Part shown: positions 48,703 to 57,699 of the stretch, in pieces
How positions within the stretch are numbered: position 1 is the first letter of the stretch
Layout of the letters: every line of letters starts with the position of its first letter
Source: Streptomyces sp. NBC_00448
GTDB taxonomy: Bacteria; Actinomycetota; Actinomycetes; Streptomycetales; Streptomycetaceae
DNA: 64,000 bases
Reading direction: 5' to 3'
NCBI RefSeq assembly: GCF_036014115.1
Contig: NZ_CP107913.1
Location: 6,503,501 to 6,567,500 of the forward strand
Notes under the pieces: generated by a model
Database searches by the model: none
What the model was told of the DNA's origin: nothing
The model's input: only the letters and a program-made list of their open reading frames with translations
Translations under genes and position numbers: made by a program

Positions 48703-50343
48703 CTATGCGGACGGGGCGGGCTCGGGGGTCAGGGGCACCCCCGGGTCGTCGGGCTCGCCCGGTTCGGCGGTGTAGTCCGACAGGACCGTCTCATCGGTGC
48801 CCGCGGGCGCCTTCACCGCCCGCAACACCAGCGTGAGCACCACCGCGATGACCACGTTGAGCACGAACGCGGTGAGCCCGATGTACCCGATCTTGCCGAT
48901 CCACGGAATCGTGTCGGAGTTCCCGCCGAAGTGCGACTGGCTCGGGCTGGACTGGTCGTACGCCTTCCAGGTGCCGTAGGCCATGCCCGCGGCCCAGCCG
49001 GCCAGCAGCGCCCAGCGGTGGAACCAGCGGGTGAACAGCCCGCCGACGATCGCGGGCACCGTCTGCAGAATCCAGATCCCGCCCAGCAGTTGGAAGTTGA
49101 TCGCCACGGTCTTGTCCATCGACAGCACGAAGACGAGCGCGCCGACCTTCACCACCAGCGAGGCGAGCTTGGAGACGCGGGTCTCCTCCGTGGGCGTGGC
49201 GTTCGGGCGGATCAGGTCCTTGTAGATGTTGCGGGTGAAGAGGTTCGCGGCGGCGATGGACATGATCGCGGCGGGTACCAGCGCGCCGATCGCGATCGCG
49301 GCGAAGGCGACCCCGGCGAACCAGCTCGGGAAGACGTTCTCGAAGAGCTGGGGGATGGCGAGTTGGGCGTTGTAGCCCTTGACGTTCTTGCCGACGCCGT
49401 CGGCGACCGCCATGAAGCCGAGCATCGCCAGCAGCCCGAGCATCAGCGAGTACAGCGGCAGGATCGCGGTGTTGCGCTGGATGACGGTGCGGCTCTTGCC
49501 GGAGAGCACCGCGGTCACCGAGTGCGGGTAGAGGAACAGCGCCATCGCGGAGCCCAACGCGAGCGTGGCGTAAGCCCATTGGGCCTGCGGTGCGACGGTC
49601 AGCGAGCCGTGCGGCTTGCCGGTGGCGGGGTTCTTCACCGCGTACGCGGCGCCCGCCTTGTGGAAGATGTCGCCGAACCCGCCGAGCTTGTACGGGATGT
49701 AGATGATCGCCACCGCGATCACGATGTAGATCAGCGCGTCCTTGACGAACGCGATCAGCGCGGGTGCCCGCAGCCCGGAGGAGTAGGTGTACGCGGCGAG
49801 CACACCGAAGGCGATCAGCAGCGGCAGGTCCTTGACGAACCAGTTGGTCGAGTCGCTGCCGCCGACCCCGACCACGTCCAGCACCGCCTGGATGCCGACG
49901 AGTTGGAGCGCGATGTACGGCATGGTGGCCACGATGCCGGTGAGCGCGACGGCCACCGACAGGCTCTTGGAGCCGAACCGGCCGCGGATGAAGTCCGAGG
50001 AGGTCACGTAGCCGTGCTTGCGCGAGACCGACCACAGCCGCGGCAGGAAGAGGAAGACCAGCGGGTAGGCGATGATCGTGTAGGGCACGGCGAAGAAGCC
50101 CGACGCTCCGGCGCCGTAGATCGCGGCCGGCACGGCGATGAAGGTGTACGCGGTGTAGAGGTCGCCGCCGAGCAGGAACCAGGTCACCCAGGTGCCGAAA
50201 CTGCGGCCGCCCAGCCCCCATTCGTCCAGGTGCAGCGCGTTGTCCGCGCGCCGCCAGCGCGCGGCCATGAAGCCCATCGCCGTGACGGCGACGAAGAAGA
50301 AGATGAGGATGGCGAGCGCGACCCCGTCGACGTGGTTCTTCAC
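48703..50343 (-). CDS. sodium:solute symporter, MctP-like
   Basis: 546 residues, about thirteen transmembrane helices of the SSS (SLC5-like) family, including WFLLGGDLYTAYTFIAVPAAIYG (helix 2, substrate/Na site region) and GALVPAAIMSIAAANLFTRNIYKD (helix 8 region). The MctP branch carries monocarboxylates such as lactate and pyruvate. The substrate here is inferred from family and from the partner DUF3311 gene, which overlaps its start as GTGA. A Pro/Glu-rich cytoplasmic tail ends the protein. Confidence 0.88.
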   Translation of the reverse strand: MKNHVDGVALAILIFFFVAVTAMGFMAARWRRADNALHLDEWGLGGRSFGTWVTWFLLGGDLYTAYTFIAVPAAIYGAGASGFFAVPYTIIAYPLVFLFLPRLWSVSRKHGYVTSSDFIRGRFGSKSLSVAVALTGIVATMPYIALQLVGIQAVLDVVGVGGSDSTNWFVKDLPLLIAFGVLAAYTYSSGLRAPALIAFVKDALIYIVIAVAIIYIPYKLGGFGDIFHKAGAAYAVKNPATGKPHGSLTVAPQAQWAYATLALGSAMALFLYPHSVTAVLSGKSRTVIQRNTAILPLYSLMLGLLAMLGFMAVADGVGKNVKGYNAQLAIPQLFENVFPSWFAGVAFAAIAIGALVPAAIMSIAAANLFTRNIYKDLIRPNATPTEETRVSKLASLVVKVGALVFVLSMDKTVAINFQLLGGIWILQTVPAIVGGLFTRWFHRWALLAGWAAGMAYGTWKAYDQSSPSQSHFGGNSDTIPWIGKIGYIGLTAFVLNVVIAVVLTLVLRAVKAPAGTDETVLSDYTAEPGEPDDPGVPLTPEPAPSA

Positions 50344-50624
50344 TTGGCCGCACCTCCCTTGCGGCTGCGCGCGTCACGCCGGACCAGCACGTAGGCGGAG
50401 TAGGTGAGCACCGCCGAGGCCGGCACCCAGGCGAGCTGGTACCAGTAGAAGAACGGGATGCCGATGAAGGTCGGGGTCAGCCGCGAATAGGAGCTGACCC
50501 AGAGCGTGCTGACGAGCGGAATGATCAGGCAGATTCCGGCGACGACCCGCGCGGGCGTGACCGCCGGTCGTGGTCCGTCCGCCGGTCGGCGCGGTGGGGG
50601 TACTTGTGTCGGCGCGGTCGGCAC
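50340..50624 (-). CDS. DUF3311 small membrane protein, symporter partner
   Basis: 94 residues, two transmembrane helices (ARVVAGICLIIPLVSTLWVSSY and FFYWYQLAWVPASAVLTYSAYVLV), matching DUF3311. DUF3311 genes directly precede SSS symporter genes in many actinobacteria and are thought to be an accessory subunit. Its stop overlaps the symporter start. GTG start with GGGAG upstream. Confidence 0.87.
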   Translation of the reverse strand: MPTAPTQVPPPRRPADGPRPAVTPARVVAGICLIIPLVSTLWVSSYSRLTPTFIGIPFFYWYQLAWVPASAVLTYSAYVLVRRDARSRKGGAAK

Positions 50625-50793
50625 AGCTGGTGCTCCCGTCCCCTAGAGCGATCAATGTGGTGCGCAGGAATCTAGGGGAGGGGAGTGACAGGCGTCACTA
50701 CCTGTGCGGATATCAGCCGTACGAGGGAACGCCGAAGCGGCCCGCCGGCGGGTCCGGCGGGCCTTCGTACGACAGCATTCGGATCGGTGGGGC

Positions 50794-51564
50794 TCAGTCC
50801 GTCGGGCGGTTGAGCCGCGCGACGAACTTGTACCGGTCGCCGCGGTAGACCGACCGCACCCACTCCACCGGTTCCCCCGTGGTGTCCACGGAGTGCCGGG
50901 AGAGCATCAGCATCGGCAGCCCGACGTCGGTGCTCAGCAGCCCGGCCTCGCGCGGGGTGGCCAGCGAGGTCTCGATGGTCTCCTCGGCCTCGGCCAGCCG
51001 CACGTCGTAGACCTCGGCGAGCGCGGTGTAGAGCGAGGTGTACTTCGCCAGGCTGCGGCGCAGCGCGGGGAAGCGCTTCGCGGACAGGTGGGTGGTCTCG
51101 ATCGCCATCGGCTCGCTGTTGGCCAGCCGCAGCCGCTCGATCCGCAGCACCCGGCCGCCGGCCTTCATGTCCAGCAGCCCGGCCAGCCGGTCGTCGGCGG
51201 TGATGTAGCCGATGTCCAGCAGTTGCGAGGTGGGCTCCAGGCCCTGCGCGCGCATGTCCTCGGTGTAGGAGGTGAGTTGCAGTGCCTGGGAGACCTTCGG
51301 CTTCGCCACGAAGGTGCCCTTGCCCTGGATGCGCTCCAGCCGGCCCTCGACCACCAGCTCCTGCAGCGCCTGCCGCACGGTGGTGCGGGAGGTGTCGAAC
51401 TCGGTGGCCAGGGTGCGCTCCGGGGGCACCGGGGTGCCGGGCGGCATGGTCTGGGTGATGTCCAGGAGATGGCGCTTGAGCCGGTAGTACTTCGGCACGC
51501 GGGCGGTGCGGCCGGCGGTGCCGTTCCCCGTGGGCTCCCCGCTGCTGCCCGTGTCGCTGTCCAT
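50794..51564 (-). CDS. dasR: GntR-family regulator DasR
   Basis: 256 residues. N-terminal winged helix (~25-87: VPKYYRLKRHLLDI ... SRTTVRQALQELVVEGRLERIQGKGTFVA) and a HutC/UTRA effector domain (ALAEVYDVRLAEAEETIETSLATP ... SVYRGDRYKFVARLNRP). It matches what I know of S. coelicolor DasR almost throughout. DasR represses N-acetylglucosamine uptake and metabolism genes, and antibiotic clusters, and is released by glucosamine-6-phosphate. Divergent from dasA with two dre-like sites between them. Confidence 0.96.
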   Translation of the reverse strand: MDSDTGSSGEPTGNGTAGRTARVPKYYRLKRHLLDITQTMPPGTPVPPERTLATEFDTSRTTVRQALQELVVEGRLERIQGKGTFVAKPKVSQALQLTSYTEDMRAQGLEPTSQLLDIGYITADDRLAGLLDMKAGGRVLRIERLRLANSEPMAIETTHLSAKRFPALRRSLAKYTSLYTALAEVYDVRLAEAEETIETSLATPREAGLLSTDVGLPMLMLSRHSVDTTGEPVEWVRSVYRGDRYKFVARLNRPTD

Positions 51565-51735
51565 GCCGTGTACTCCCGACTGCCGTCGTACTGCCGTCAC
51601 CGGCTCCTCCGTTGATCGCGGTCACATGGTGGCACGGGCTCCCCTGCCGGAGGGAGGCGGTGGGTGGCTGATGCCCTTCAGGTGTCGGTCCGATAACAGG
51701 TCCGACGGGTGTTCTTATACACCCTTGACACCCCT

Positions 51736-51775
51736 AAAGGTCTAGGCCAAGCTCCGGGTACTGGTCTAAACCATT
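51736..51775 (+). promoter_or_regulatory. two dre-like DasR operators upstream of dasA
   Basis: ACTGGTCTAAACCATT (51760-51775) matches the DasR consensus ACTGGTCTAGACCACT at 14 of 16 positions; AAAGGTCTAGGCCAAG (51736-51751) keeps the central GGTCTAG-CC. Centres are 24 bp apart. A -35-like TTGACA lies at 51725. Together they place DasR repression over the dasA promoter region. Confidence 0.85.
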
Positions 51776-51880
51776 AACGACCAATCCCAGACCCACGAGC
51801 AGGACGCGGCTGCAATGCGCGTGCGGCAGCCGACATTTCGGGCGGTGGGGGGAGTTTCGGGCATCCTTGAGGAGGGTGGC

Positions 51881-53176
51881 ATGAGGCGCAAGCTCATCGC
51901 TGCGATCGGTGTCGCGGCAGTGCTGACCGGAGTCGCGGCCTGTGGCGGCAGCAGTGACAAGTCCGATTCGGCCAAGGGGAGTTCGGCCGGGCCGGCCGAT
52001 TTCAAGGGCAAGACGCTCAACGTGTGGCTGATGAGCGGCTCCAACCCGCCCGGGTGGACCAAGGACATCACCGCCGCGTTCGAGAAGCAGTACCCCGGCG
52101 CGAAGCTGAAGATCACCGTCCAGCAGTGGGACGGCATCCAGCAGAAGCTCACCACCGCGCTGTCGGAGAGCACCCCGCCGGACGTCATCGAGGTCGGCAA
52201 CACCCAGACCCCGTACTACGCGGCGACCGGCGGCCTCAAGGACCTCACCAGCGTCAAGGCCGACATCGGCGGCAGCGACTGGGTGCCGGCGCTCAACGGC
52301 TCCGCGGTCTACAACGGCAAGCAGTTCGCCGCCCCGTGGTACTTCGCCAGCCGGGTCGTCGTCTACAACAAGAAGATCTGGTCCCACGCCGGCATCACCA
52401 CGCCGCCGAAGACCCAGGACGAGCTCTTCTCCGACCTGGACAAGATCAAGGCCAAGGGCACCAAGGACGCCTTCTACCTGCCCGGCCAGGACTGGTACGG
52501 CTTCGACGGCTTCCTGCTGGACGCCGGCGCCGACCTGGTCAAGAAGGACGGCGACAAGTACACCGGCAACCTGGACACCCCGCAGGCCGCCGCGGCGATC
52601 AACCTGTACAAGAAGGTGAACTCCTACGGCACCGCGCCGAAGGACAAGGACGAGGCCACCCCGCAGCAGTCCGACGTGTTCGCCAAGGGCGACGTCGGCG
52701 CGTTCCTCGGCCTGGGCTGGGAGGCGGCCGGCGCCATCACCAAGAACCCGGCGCTGAAGGACCAGGTCGGCTTCTTCGCCTTCCCGGGCAAGACGGCGGA
52801 CAAGACCGCCAGCGTCTTCGTCGGTGGCTCCAACCTGGCGATCTCCCAGGCGAGCAAGAACCCCGAGCTGGCCCAGAACTTCCTGAAGATGGCGATGTCC
52901 GACCAGTTCGAGGGCGAGCTGGCCAAGGAGGGCGGCGTCGTCCCGAACAAGGCGAGCCTCGACTCCAACCTGACCGGCAACGAGTTCGGCACCGTCTCCG
53001 CGGCCGCCGCGGCCAACGGCGGTACCACCCCGCTCATCCCGGCGTGGGGCAACGTCGAGAACGCGCCCAACCCGATCACCACCCTCTTCATGACCGGCGT
53101 GCTCCAGGGCCAGTCCCCGAGCGCGGCCGCCAAGAAGGCGGACACCGAGATCGACAAGCGGCTCAGCCAGCAGTAG
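51881..53176 (+). CDS. dasA: chitosugar ABC transporter, binding lipoprotein DasA
   Basis: 431 residues, class B extracellular solute-binding protein. Lipobox VAAC after a short signal; conserved blocks WVPALNGSAVYNGKQFAAPWYFASRVVVYNK and FVGGSNLAISQASKNP. DasA binds N,N'-diacetylchitobiose in S. coelicolor. Strong ribosome site GAGGAGGG. Followed by dasBC; no ATPase gene is linked, and in streptomycetes MsiK serves this transporter from elsewhere. Confidence 0.95.
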   Translation: MRRKLIAAIGVAAVLTGVAACGGSSDKSDSAKGSSAGPADFKGKTLNVWLMSGSNPPGWTKDITAAFEKQYPGAKLKITVQQWDGIQQKLTTALSESTPPDVIEVGNTQTPYYAATGGLKDLTSVKADIGGSDWVPALNGSAVYNGKQFAAPWYFASRVVVYNKKIWSHAGITTPPKTQDELFSDLDKIKAKGTKDAFYLPGQDWYGFDGFLLDAGADLVKKDGDKYTGNLDTPQAAAAINLYKKVNSYGTAPKDKDEATPQQSDVFAKGDVGAFLGLGWEAAGAITKNPALKDQVGFFAFPGKTADKTASVFVGGSNLAISQASKNPELAQNFLKMAMSDQFEGELAKEGGVVPNKASLDSNLTGNEFGTVSAAAAANGGTTPLIPAWGNVENAPNPITTLFMTGVLQGQSPSAAAKKADTEIDKRLSQQ

Positions 53177-53272
53177 TCACCCGGTCCGGGTCCCGGCGCC
53201 CGCCGTCCTGAGCGGCGGGCGCCCGGGCCCGGCACAGCGCCTTGCAGCGGACGGTACGAGGAAGAGGGAAGC

Positions 53273-54292
53273 ATGGCCGCGCAGTACAAAGGGACGCAAG
53301 TACGGGGCCCCGACGAGGGAGCGGCCATACCCGGGCCCTCCGGCGCGCGCACCGCGGGACAGCCGCCGGCCGCCCCCCGCAAGGCGCGGTCCGTCGGCGG
53401 CGCGGTCGCCGGCCGCTCGGTGCCGTACCTGCTGATCCTGCCCGCGCTGGCGGCCACCGTGCTGCTGCTGGGCTACCCGCTGGTGCGGAACGTGATCATC
53501 TCGTTCCAGACCCTCAACGCCTTCCAGCTGATCCAGCACACCACCCAGTGGACCGGGTTCGGCAACTACAAGGCCCAGCTGACCAGCGCCGACTTCTGGC
53601 ACACCACCGAGCGCTCGGTCTTCTTCACCCTCGCCAACGTCGTGCTGATCATGATCGCCGGCACCCTGGTGGGGCTGCTGCTGTACCGGCTCGGCAAGCG
53701 GATGCGGCTGCTGCTGTCGATCGGGATGGTGCTCGCCTGGGCGATGCCGATCGTGGCCGGCACCACCGTCTACCAGTGGCTCTTCGACACCCGCTACGGC
53801 GTGGTCAACTGGTCCCTGAACAAGCTCGGCTGGCACTCGATGCAGGGCTACAACTGGTTCGGCCACCAGTTTTCCACCTTCGCGGTCATCACCCTGATGG
53901 TGGTCTGGCAGTCGATCCCGTTCGTCGCGCTCAACCTCTACGCGGGTCTGACCACCATCTCCGGGGAGATCTTCGAGGCCGCCCGGATGGACGGCGCGGG
54001 CGCCTGGCGCTCCTTCACCTCGGTGCTCTTCCCGATGCTCAAGCCGTTCTTCCTGAGCACCGCGTTCCTTGAGGTCATCTGGGTGTTCAAGGCGTTCACC
54101 CAGGTCTACGCGCTCAACGCCGGCGGCCCCGAGGGCCTGACCGAGACGCTGCCGGTCTACGCCTACGTCGAGGGCGTCGGCAACCAGCACTACGGCACGG
54201 GCGCGGCGATCTCCGTGCTGACCATCCTCATCCTGCTGGTGCTGATGTCCTACTACTTCCGGATCATGTTGAAGCAGGAGGACGAGCTGTGA
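53273..54292 (+). CDS. dasB: chitosugar ABC transporter permease DasB
   Basis: 339 residues, six transmembrane helices of the MalF type with the EAA loop (EIFEAARMDGAGAWRSFTSVLFPMLKP) that contacts the ATPase. The N-terminal ~45 residues are polar and Pro-rich. 96 nt after dasA, with AGAGGGAA upstream. Its stop overlaps the dasC start (GTGA). Confidence 0.94.
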   Translation: MAAQYKGTQVRGPDEGAAIPGPSGARTAGQPPAAPRKARSVGGAVAGRSVPYLLILPALAATVLLLGYPLVRNVIISFQTLNAFQLIQHTTQWTGFGNYKAQLTSADFWHTTERSVFFTLANVVLIMIAGTLVGLLLYRLGKRMRLLLSIGMVLAWAMPIVAGTTVYQWLFDTRYGVVNWSLNKLGWHSMQGYNWFGHQFSTFAVITLMVVWQSIPFVALNLYAGLTTISGEIFEAARMDGAGAWRSFTSVLFPMLKPFFLSTAFLEVIWVFKAFTQVYALNAGGPEGLTETLPVYAYVEGVGNQHYGTGAAISVLTILILLVLMSYYFRIMLKQEDEL

Positions 54293-55116
54293 GGCGCTCC
54301 ACGTTCGGACGGCTGTGGCCCAACGTCGTCGCGGTCATCCTCTTCGTCTTCTTCGTCTTCCCCGTCTACTGGATGCTGACGACGGCCTTCAAGCCGGACC
54401 TCGACATCATCTCCACCACCCCGGTCTTCGTGCCCGTCCACGGCACCATGTCGCACTTCGACAAGGCCGTGCACGCGGCGGGCTTCTGGACGCTGGTGCG
54501 CAACAGCCTCACCGTCACCCTCGGTTCGGTGCTGCTGTCGCTGGTGGTGGCGACCGCGGCGGCGTTCGCGGTGGCGCGGATGCGCTTCCGCGGCCGCAAG
54601 GCGTTCATCCTGATCGTGATGATGGCCCAGATGGCACCGTGGGAGGTCATGACGATCTCCGTCTACCTGATCGTCCGCGACCAGGACATGCTCAACAGCC
54701 TGGTGCCGCTGACCTTCTTCTACATGATGATGGTGCTGCCGTTCTCCATCTGGACGCTGCGCGGGTTCATCGCCGCGGTGCCCAAGGAACTGGAGGAGTC
54801 CGCCCTGATGGACGGCTGCACCCGGTTCCAGGCGTTCGTCCGGGTGGTACTGCCGCTGCTGGCGCCGGGGTTGATGTCCACCTCGCTGTTCGGCTTCATC
54901 ACCGCGTGGAACGAGTTCCCCCTGGTGCTCATCCTCAACAAGGAGAGCGGGCAGACCCTGCCGCTGTGGATCACCCAGTTCCAGACCAACTTCGGTGACG
55001 ACTGGGGCGCTACGATGGCCGCGTCCAGCCTGTTCACCATCCCCGTGGTGATCGTCTTCCTGGTCCTCCAGCGCAGAGCCGTCGCCGGCATGACCGCCGG
55101 GGCGGTGAAGGGATGA
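54289..55116 (+). CDS. dasC: chitosugar ABC transporter permease DasC
   Basis: 275 residues, MalG-type permease, six helices, EAA loop ELEESALMDGCTRFQAFVRVVLPLLAPG. Pairs with DasB to form the membrane channel. GTG start inside the dasB stop; stop overlaps the following GH3 gene (ATGA), so four genes are translationally coupled. Confidence 0.94.
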   Translation: MRRSTFGRLWPNVVAVILFVFFVFPVYWMLTTAFKPDLDIISTTPVFVPVHGTMSHFDKAVHAAGFWTLVRNSLTVTLGSVLLSLVVATAAAFAVARMRFRGRKAFILIVMMAQMAPWEVMTISVYLIVRDQDMLNSLVPLTFFYMMMVLPFSIWTLRGFIAAVPKELEESALMDGCTRFQAFVRVVLPLLAPGLMSTSLFGFITAWNEFPLVLILNKESGQTLPLWITQFQTNFGDDWGATMAASSLFTIPVVIVFLVLQRRAVAGMTAGAVKG

Positions 55117-56651
55117 GTCCCATCGCCCACACCGACCACCTCGGCGGCGCCACCGGCCCGCACCAGGACACCGTCACCGCGGACGCGCTCGCCGTCCTCC
55201 AGCCCGGCTTCGCCGGCACCACCGCGCCCGCGTGGGTGCTGCGGCTGCTCGGCGAAGGGCTCGGCTCGGTCGGCCTGTTCGCCCGCAATGTCGAGTCACC
55301 GGAGCAGGTGGCAGCGCTCACCGCGCAGTTGCGGGAGGCGCGCCCCGACGTACTGGTCGCCGCCGACGAGGAGGGCGGCGACGTCACCCGGCTGGAGGCG
55401 CGCGGCGGTTCGTCGTTCCCCGGCAACCTCGCGCTCGGCGCGGTCGACGACCTGAAGCTGACCCGCGCGGTCGCCGCCGAACTCGGCCGCCGGCTGGCCG
55501 CCTGCGGCGTGAACTTCAACTGGGCGCCGTCCGCCGACGTCAACTCCGACCCGGGCAACCCGGTGATCGGGGTGCGCTCCTTCGGCGCCGACCCCGAACT
55601 GGTGGCCCGCAACACCGCGGCCTACGTGGAGGGCCTGCAGTCCGCGGGCGTCGCCGCCTCGGTCAAGCACTTCCCCGGCCACGGCGACACCGCGGTGGAC
55701 TCGCACCACGCGATGCCGCGGATCGACGTGGACCTCGACACCCTGCGGGCCCGCGAACTGGTGCCCTTCCGGGCGGCGATCGCGGCCGGCGCCAAGGTCG
55801 TGATGAGCGCGCACATCCTGGTGCCCGCGCTCGACCCGGACCTGCCCGGCACGCTCAGCCCGGCCGTCCTGGGCGGCCTGCTGCGCGCCCCCCGCGAGGA
55901 GGGCGGCCTCGGCTACGACGGGCTGGTGGTCACCGACGGCATCGAGATGCAGGCGATAGCGGCCACGTACGGGATCGAGCGCGGCACCGTGATGGCGCTG
56001 GCCGCGGGGTGCGACGCGATCTGCGTGGGCGGCGGGCTGTGCGACGAGCAGACCGCGCTGGACCTGCGCGACGCGATCGTGGCGGCGGTACGGGACGGCT
56101 CGCTGCCGGCCGAGCGGCTGGCCGACGCGGCGCGCCGGGTGAGGGAATTGGCCGCCTGGGCGGTCGCACAGCGGTCGGGTGCGGCGGAGGGGAGCGCACC
56201 CGACTCCGACATCGGCCTGGAGGCGGCCCGCCGGGCGCTGCGGATCACCCGCGCCGAGGGCTTCACCCCGCTGGACAACCCGCCCTACGTGGCGGCGTTC
56301 ACCCCGATGGCGAACATCGCGGTAGGCGACGTGACCCCGTGGGGAGTCGCCGCGGAACTGGAGCGGCTGCTGCCCGGTACCCGCACCGGCACCTACCGCA
56401 CCGACGACGTCACCGAACTGCTCGCCGCGGCCGGCGACCGCAGGGTGGTGGCCGTGGTCCGCGACGCGCACCGGCACGCGTGGATGGCGCGGGCGCTGGA
56501 CGGGCTGCTGGCCGCCCGCCCGGACACGATCGTGGTGGAGATGGGCGTGCCCCAGGCCCCGCCGGTCGGCTCGCTGCACATCGCCACGCACGGCGCCGCC
56601 CGGGTCTGCGGCGAGGCCGCGGCGGAGGCGATCGTCGGCCGCGAGGCGTAG
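55113..56651 (+). CDS. GH3 beta-N-acetylglucosaminidase (DasD/NagZ-like)
   Basis: 512 residues, glycoside hydrolase family 3. The catalytic His/Asp loop is present as KHFPGHGDTAVDSHH (~185-199) and the nucleophile as VVTDGIEMQAI (~Asp274), the NagZ pattern. No signal peptide, so it acts in the cytoplasm on imported chitobiose or related N-acetylglucosaminides. Coupled to dasC. In S. coelicolor the corresponding gene is called dasD; I leave the symbol empty because a NagZ-type cell-wall recycling role is also possible. Confidence 0.9.
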   Translation: MSPIAHTDHLGGATGPHQDTVTADALAVLQPGFAGTTAPAWVLRLLGEGLGSVGLFARNVESPEQVAALTAQLREARPDVLVAADEEGGDVTRLEARGGSSFPGNLALGAVDDLKLTRAVAAELGRRLAACGVNFNWAPSADVNSDPGNPVIGVRSFGADPELVARNTAAYVEGLQSAGVAASVKHFPGHGDTAVDSHHAMPRIDVDLDTLRARELVPFRAAIAAGAKVVMSAHILVPALDPDLPGTLSPAVLGGLLRAPREEGGLGYDGLVVTDGIEMQAIAATYGIERGTVMALAAGCDAICVGGGLCDEQTALDLRDAIVAAVRDGSLPAERLADAARRVRELAAWAVAQRSGAAEGSAPDSDIGLEAARRALRITRAEGFTPLDNPPYVAAFTPMANIAVGDVTPWGVAAELERLLPGTRTGTYRTDDVTELLAAAGDRRVVAVVRDAHRHAWMARALDGLLAARPDTIVVEMGVPQAPPVGSLHIATHGAARVCGEAAAEAIVGREA

Positions 56652-56689
56652 CGCGGGCAGGCGGCGGCCGGGAAGGCGCCGGATACGGC

Positions 56690-56726
56690 AGACGCCGCGG
56701 GCTCCGGGAAGGAGCCCGCGGCGTCT
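56690..56726. terminator. terminator between the GH3 gene and nagB
   Basis: 16-bp perfect stem AGACGCCGCGGGCTCC/GGAGCCCGCGGCGTCT, loop GGGAA, between convergent genes. Confidence 0.87.
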
Positions 56727-56778
56727 GGTCGTCACGGACGGCCCGTGGCGGCCGGGCCGGGTGCGGGGGCGCCGCCGG

Positions 56779-57564
56779 CTACAGCCCCTGCCAGTCCGGC
56801 TTCGCGGCGAAGGTGGCGCGGAAGTACGGCGCCAGCTTCAGCTTGGACGCGGCGGCCTCGTCGACCACCACCGTCGCGTGCGGGTGCAACTGCAGCGCGG
56901 AGGCGGGCACCACGGCGGCGACCGGGCCCTCCACGGTCTGCGCGACGGCCTCGGCCTTGCCCTCGCCGGTGGCCAGCAGCACCAGGTGCCGCGCCTCCAG
57001 GATGGTGCCGATGCCCTGGGTGATCACATGCTGCGGCACCTGCGCGATGTCGCCGTCGAAGAAGCGGGCGTTGTCCACCCGGGTCTGCTCGGTGAGGGTC
57101 TTGATCCGGGTGCGGGAGGCGAGCGAGGAGCAGGGCTCGTTGAACCCTATGTGCCCGTCGGTGCCGATGCCGAGCAGCTGGAGGTCGACCCCGCCGGCCG
57201 CCGCGAGCGCCGCGTCGTACGCCGCGCAGGCCGCCCGTACGTCGGTGGCGGCGCCGTCGGGACCCATGAACGACTTCGGCGACAGGCCGAGCGGGTCCAC
57301 CACCTCCCGCAGCACCACCGAGCGGTACGACTCCGGGTGGCCGGCCGGCAGGCCCACGTACTCGTCGAGCTGGCAGACCCGGGCCCTGGCGGCGTCCACG
57401 GCGCCGGAGCGCACCTTGGCGGCGAGTGCCTGGTAGACCGGCAGCGGGGTGGAACCGGTCGCCACGCCGAGCAGTGCGTCGGGCTTGCGGCGCAGCAGGG
57501 CGGCCATGGCCTCCGCGATGATTTCGCCGCCTGCGGCGGCGTCCGGCACGATGACAACTTCCAC
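56779..57564 (-). CDS. nagB: glucosamine-6-phosphate deaminase NagB
   Basis: 261 residues. Signatures: LLGVATGSTPLPVYQAL, VCQLDEYVGLPAGHPESY, LLGIGTDGHIGFNEP and VITQGIGTILEARHLVLLATG. Converts glucosamine-6-phosphate to fructose-6-phosphate and ammonia, removing the effector that inactivates DasR. GTG start at 57564. A dre-like site is upstream at 57595. Confidence 0.95.
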   Translation of the reverse strand: MEVVIVPDAAAGGEIIAEAMAALLRRKPDALLGVATGSTPLPVYQALAAKVRSGAVDAARARVCQLDEYVGLPAGHPESYRSVVLREVVDPLGLSPKSFMGPDGAATDVRAACAAYDAALAAAGGVDLQLLGIGTDGHIGFNEPCSSLASRTRIKTLTEQTRVDNARFFDGDIAQVPQHVITQGIGTILEARHLVLLATGEGKAEAVAQTVEGPVAAVVPASALQLHPHATVVVDEAAASKLKLAPYFRATFAAKPDWQGL

Positions 57565-57594
57565 GCTGGGCCTGCCGTTCTCAAGAAGGATACA

Positions 57595-57610
57595 TGTGGT
57601 ATAGACCAAT
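57595..57610 (-). promoter_or_regulatory. dre-like DasR operator between nagB and the SIS gene
   Basis: TGTGGTATAGACCAAT matches the DasR consensus at 12 of 16 positions, including GGT-TAGACCA. It lies 31 bp upstream of nagB and 90 bp upstream of the divergent SIS gene, and could serve both. Confidence 0.7.
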
Positions 57611-57699
57611 CTATCAGATTGGGCCACTCCGGTGGTGCGGCGGGGGGCGTCCTGTGTTCGACTGGTGGAGGTCGGACGGGTGGGATGGAGGCGGTGGGG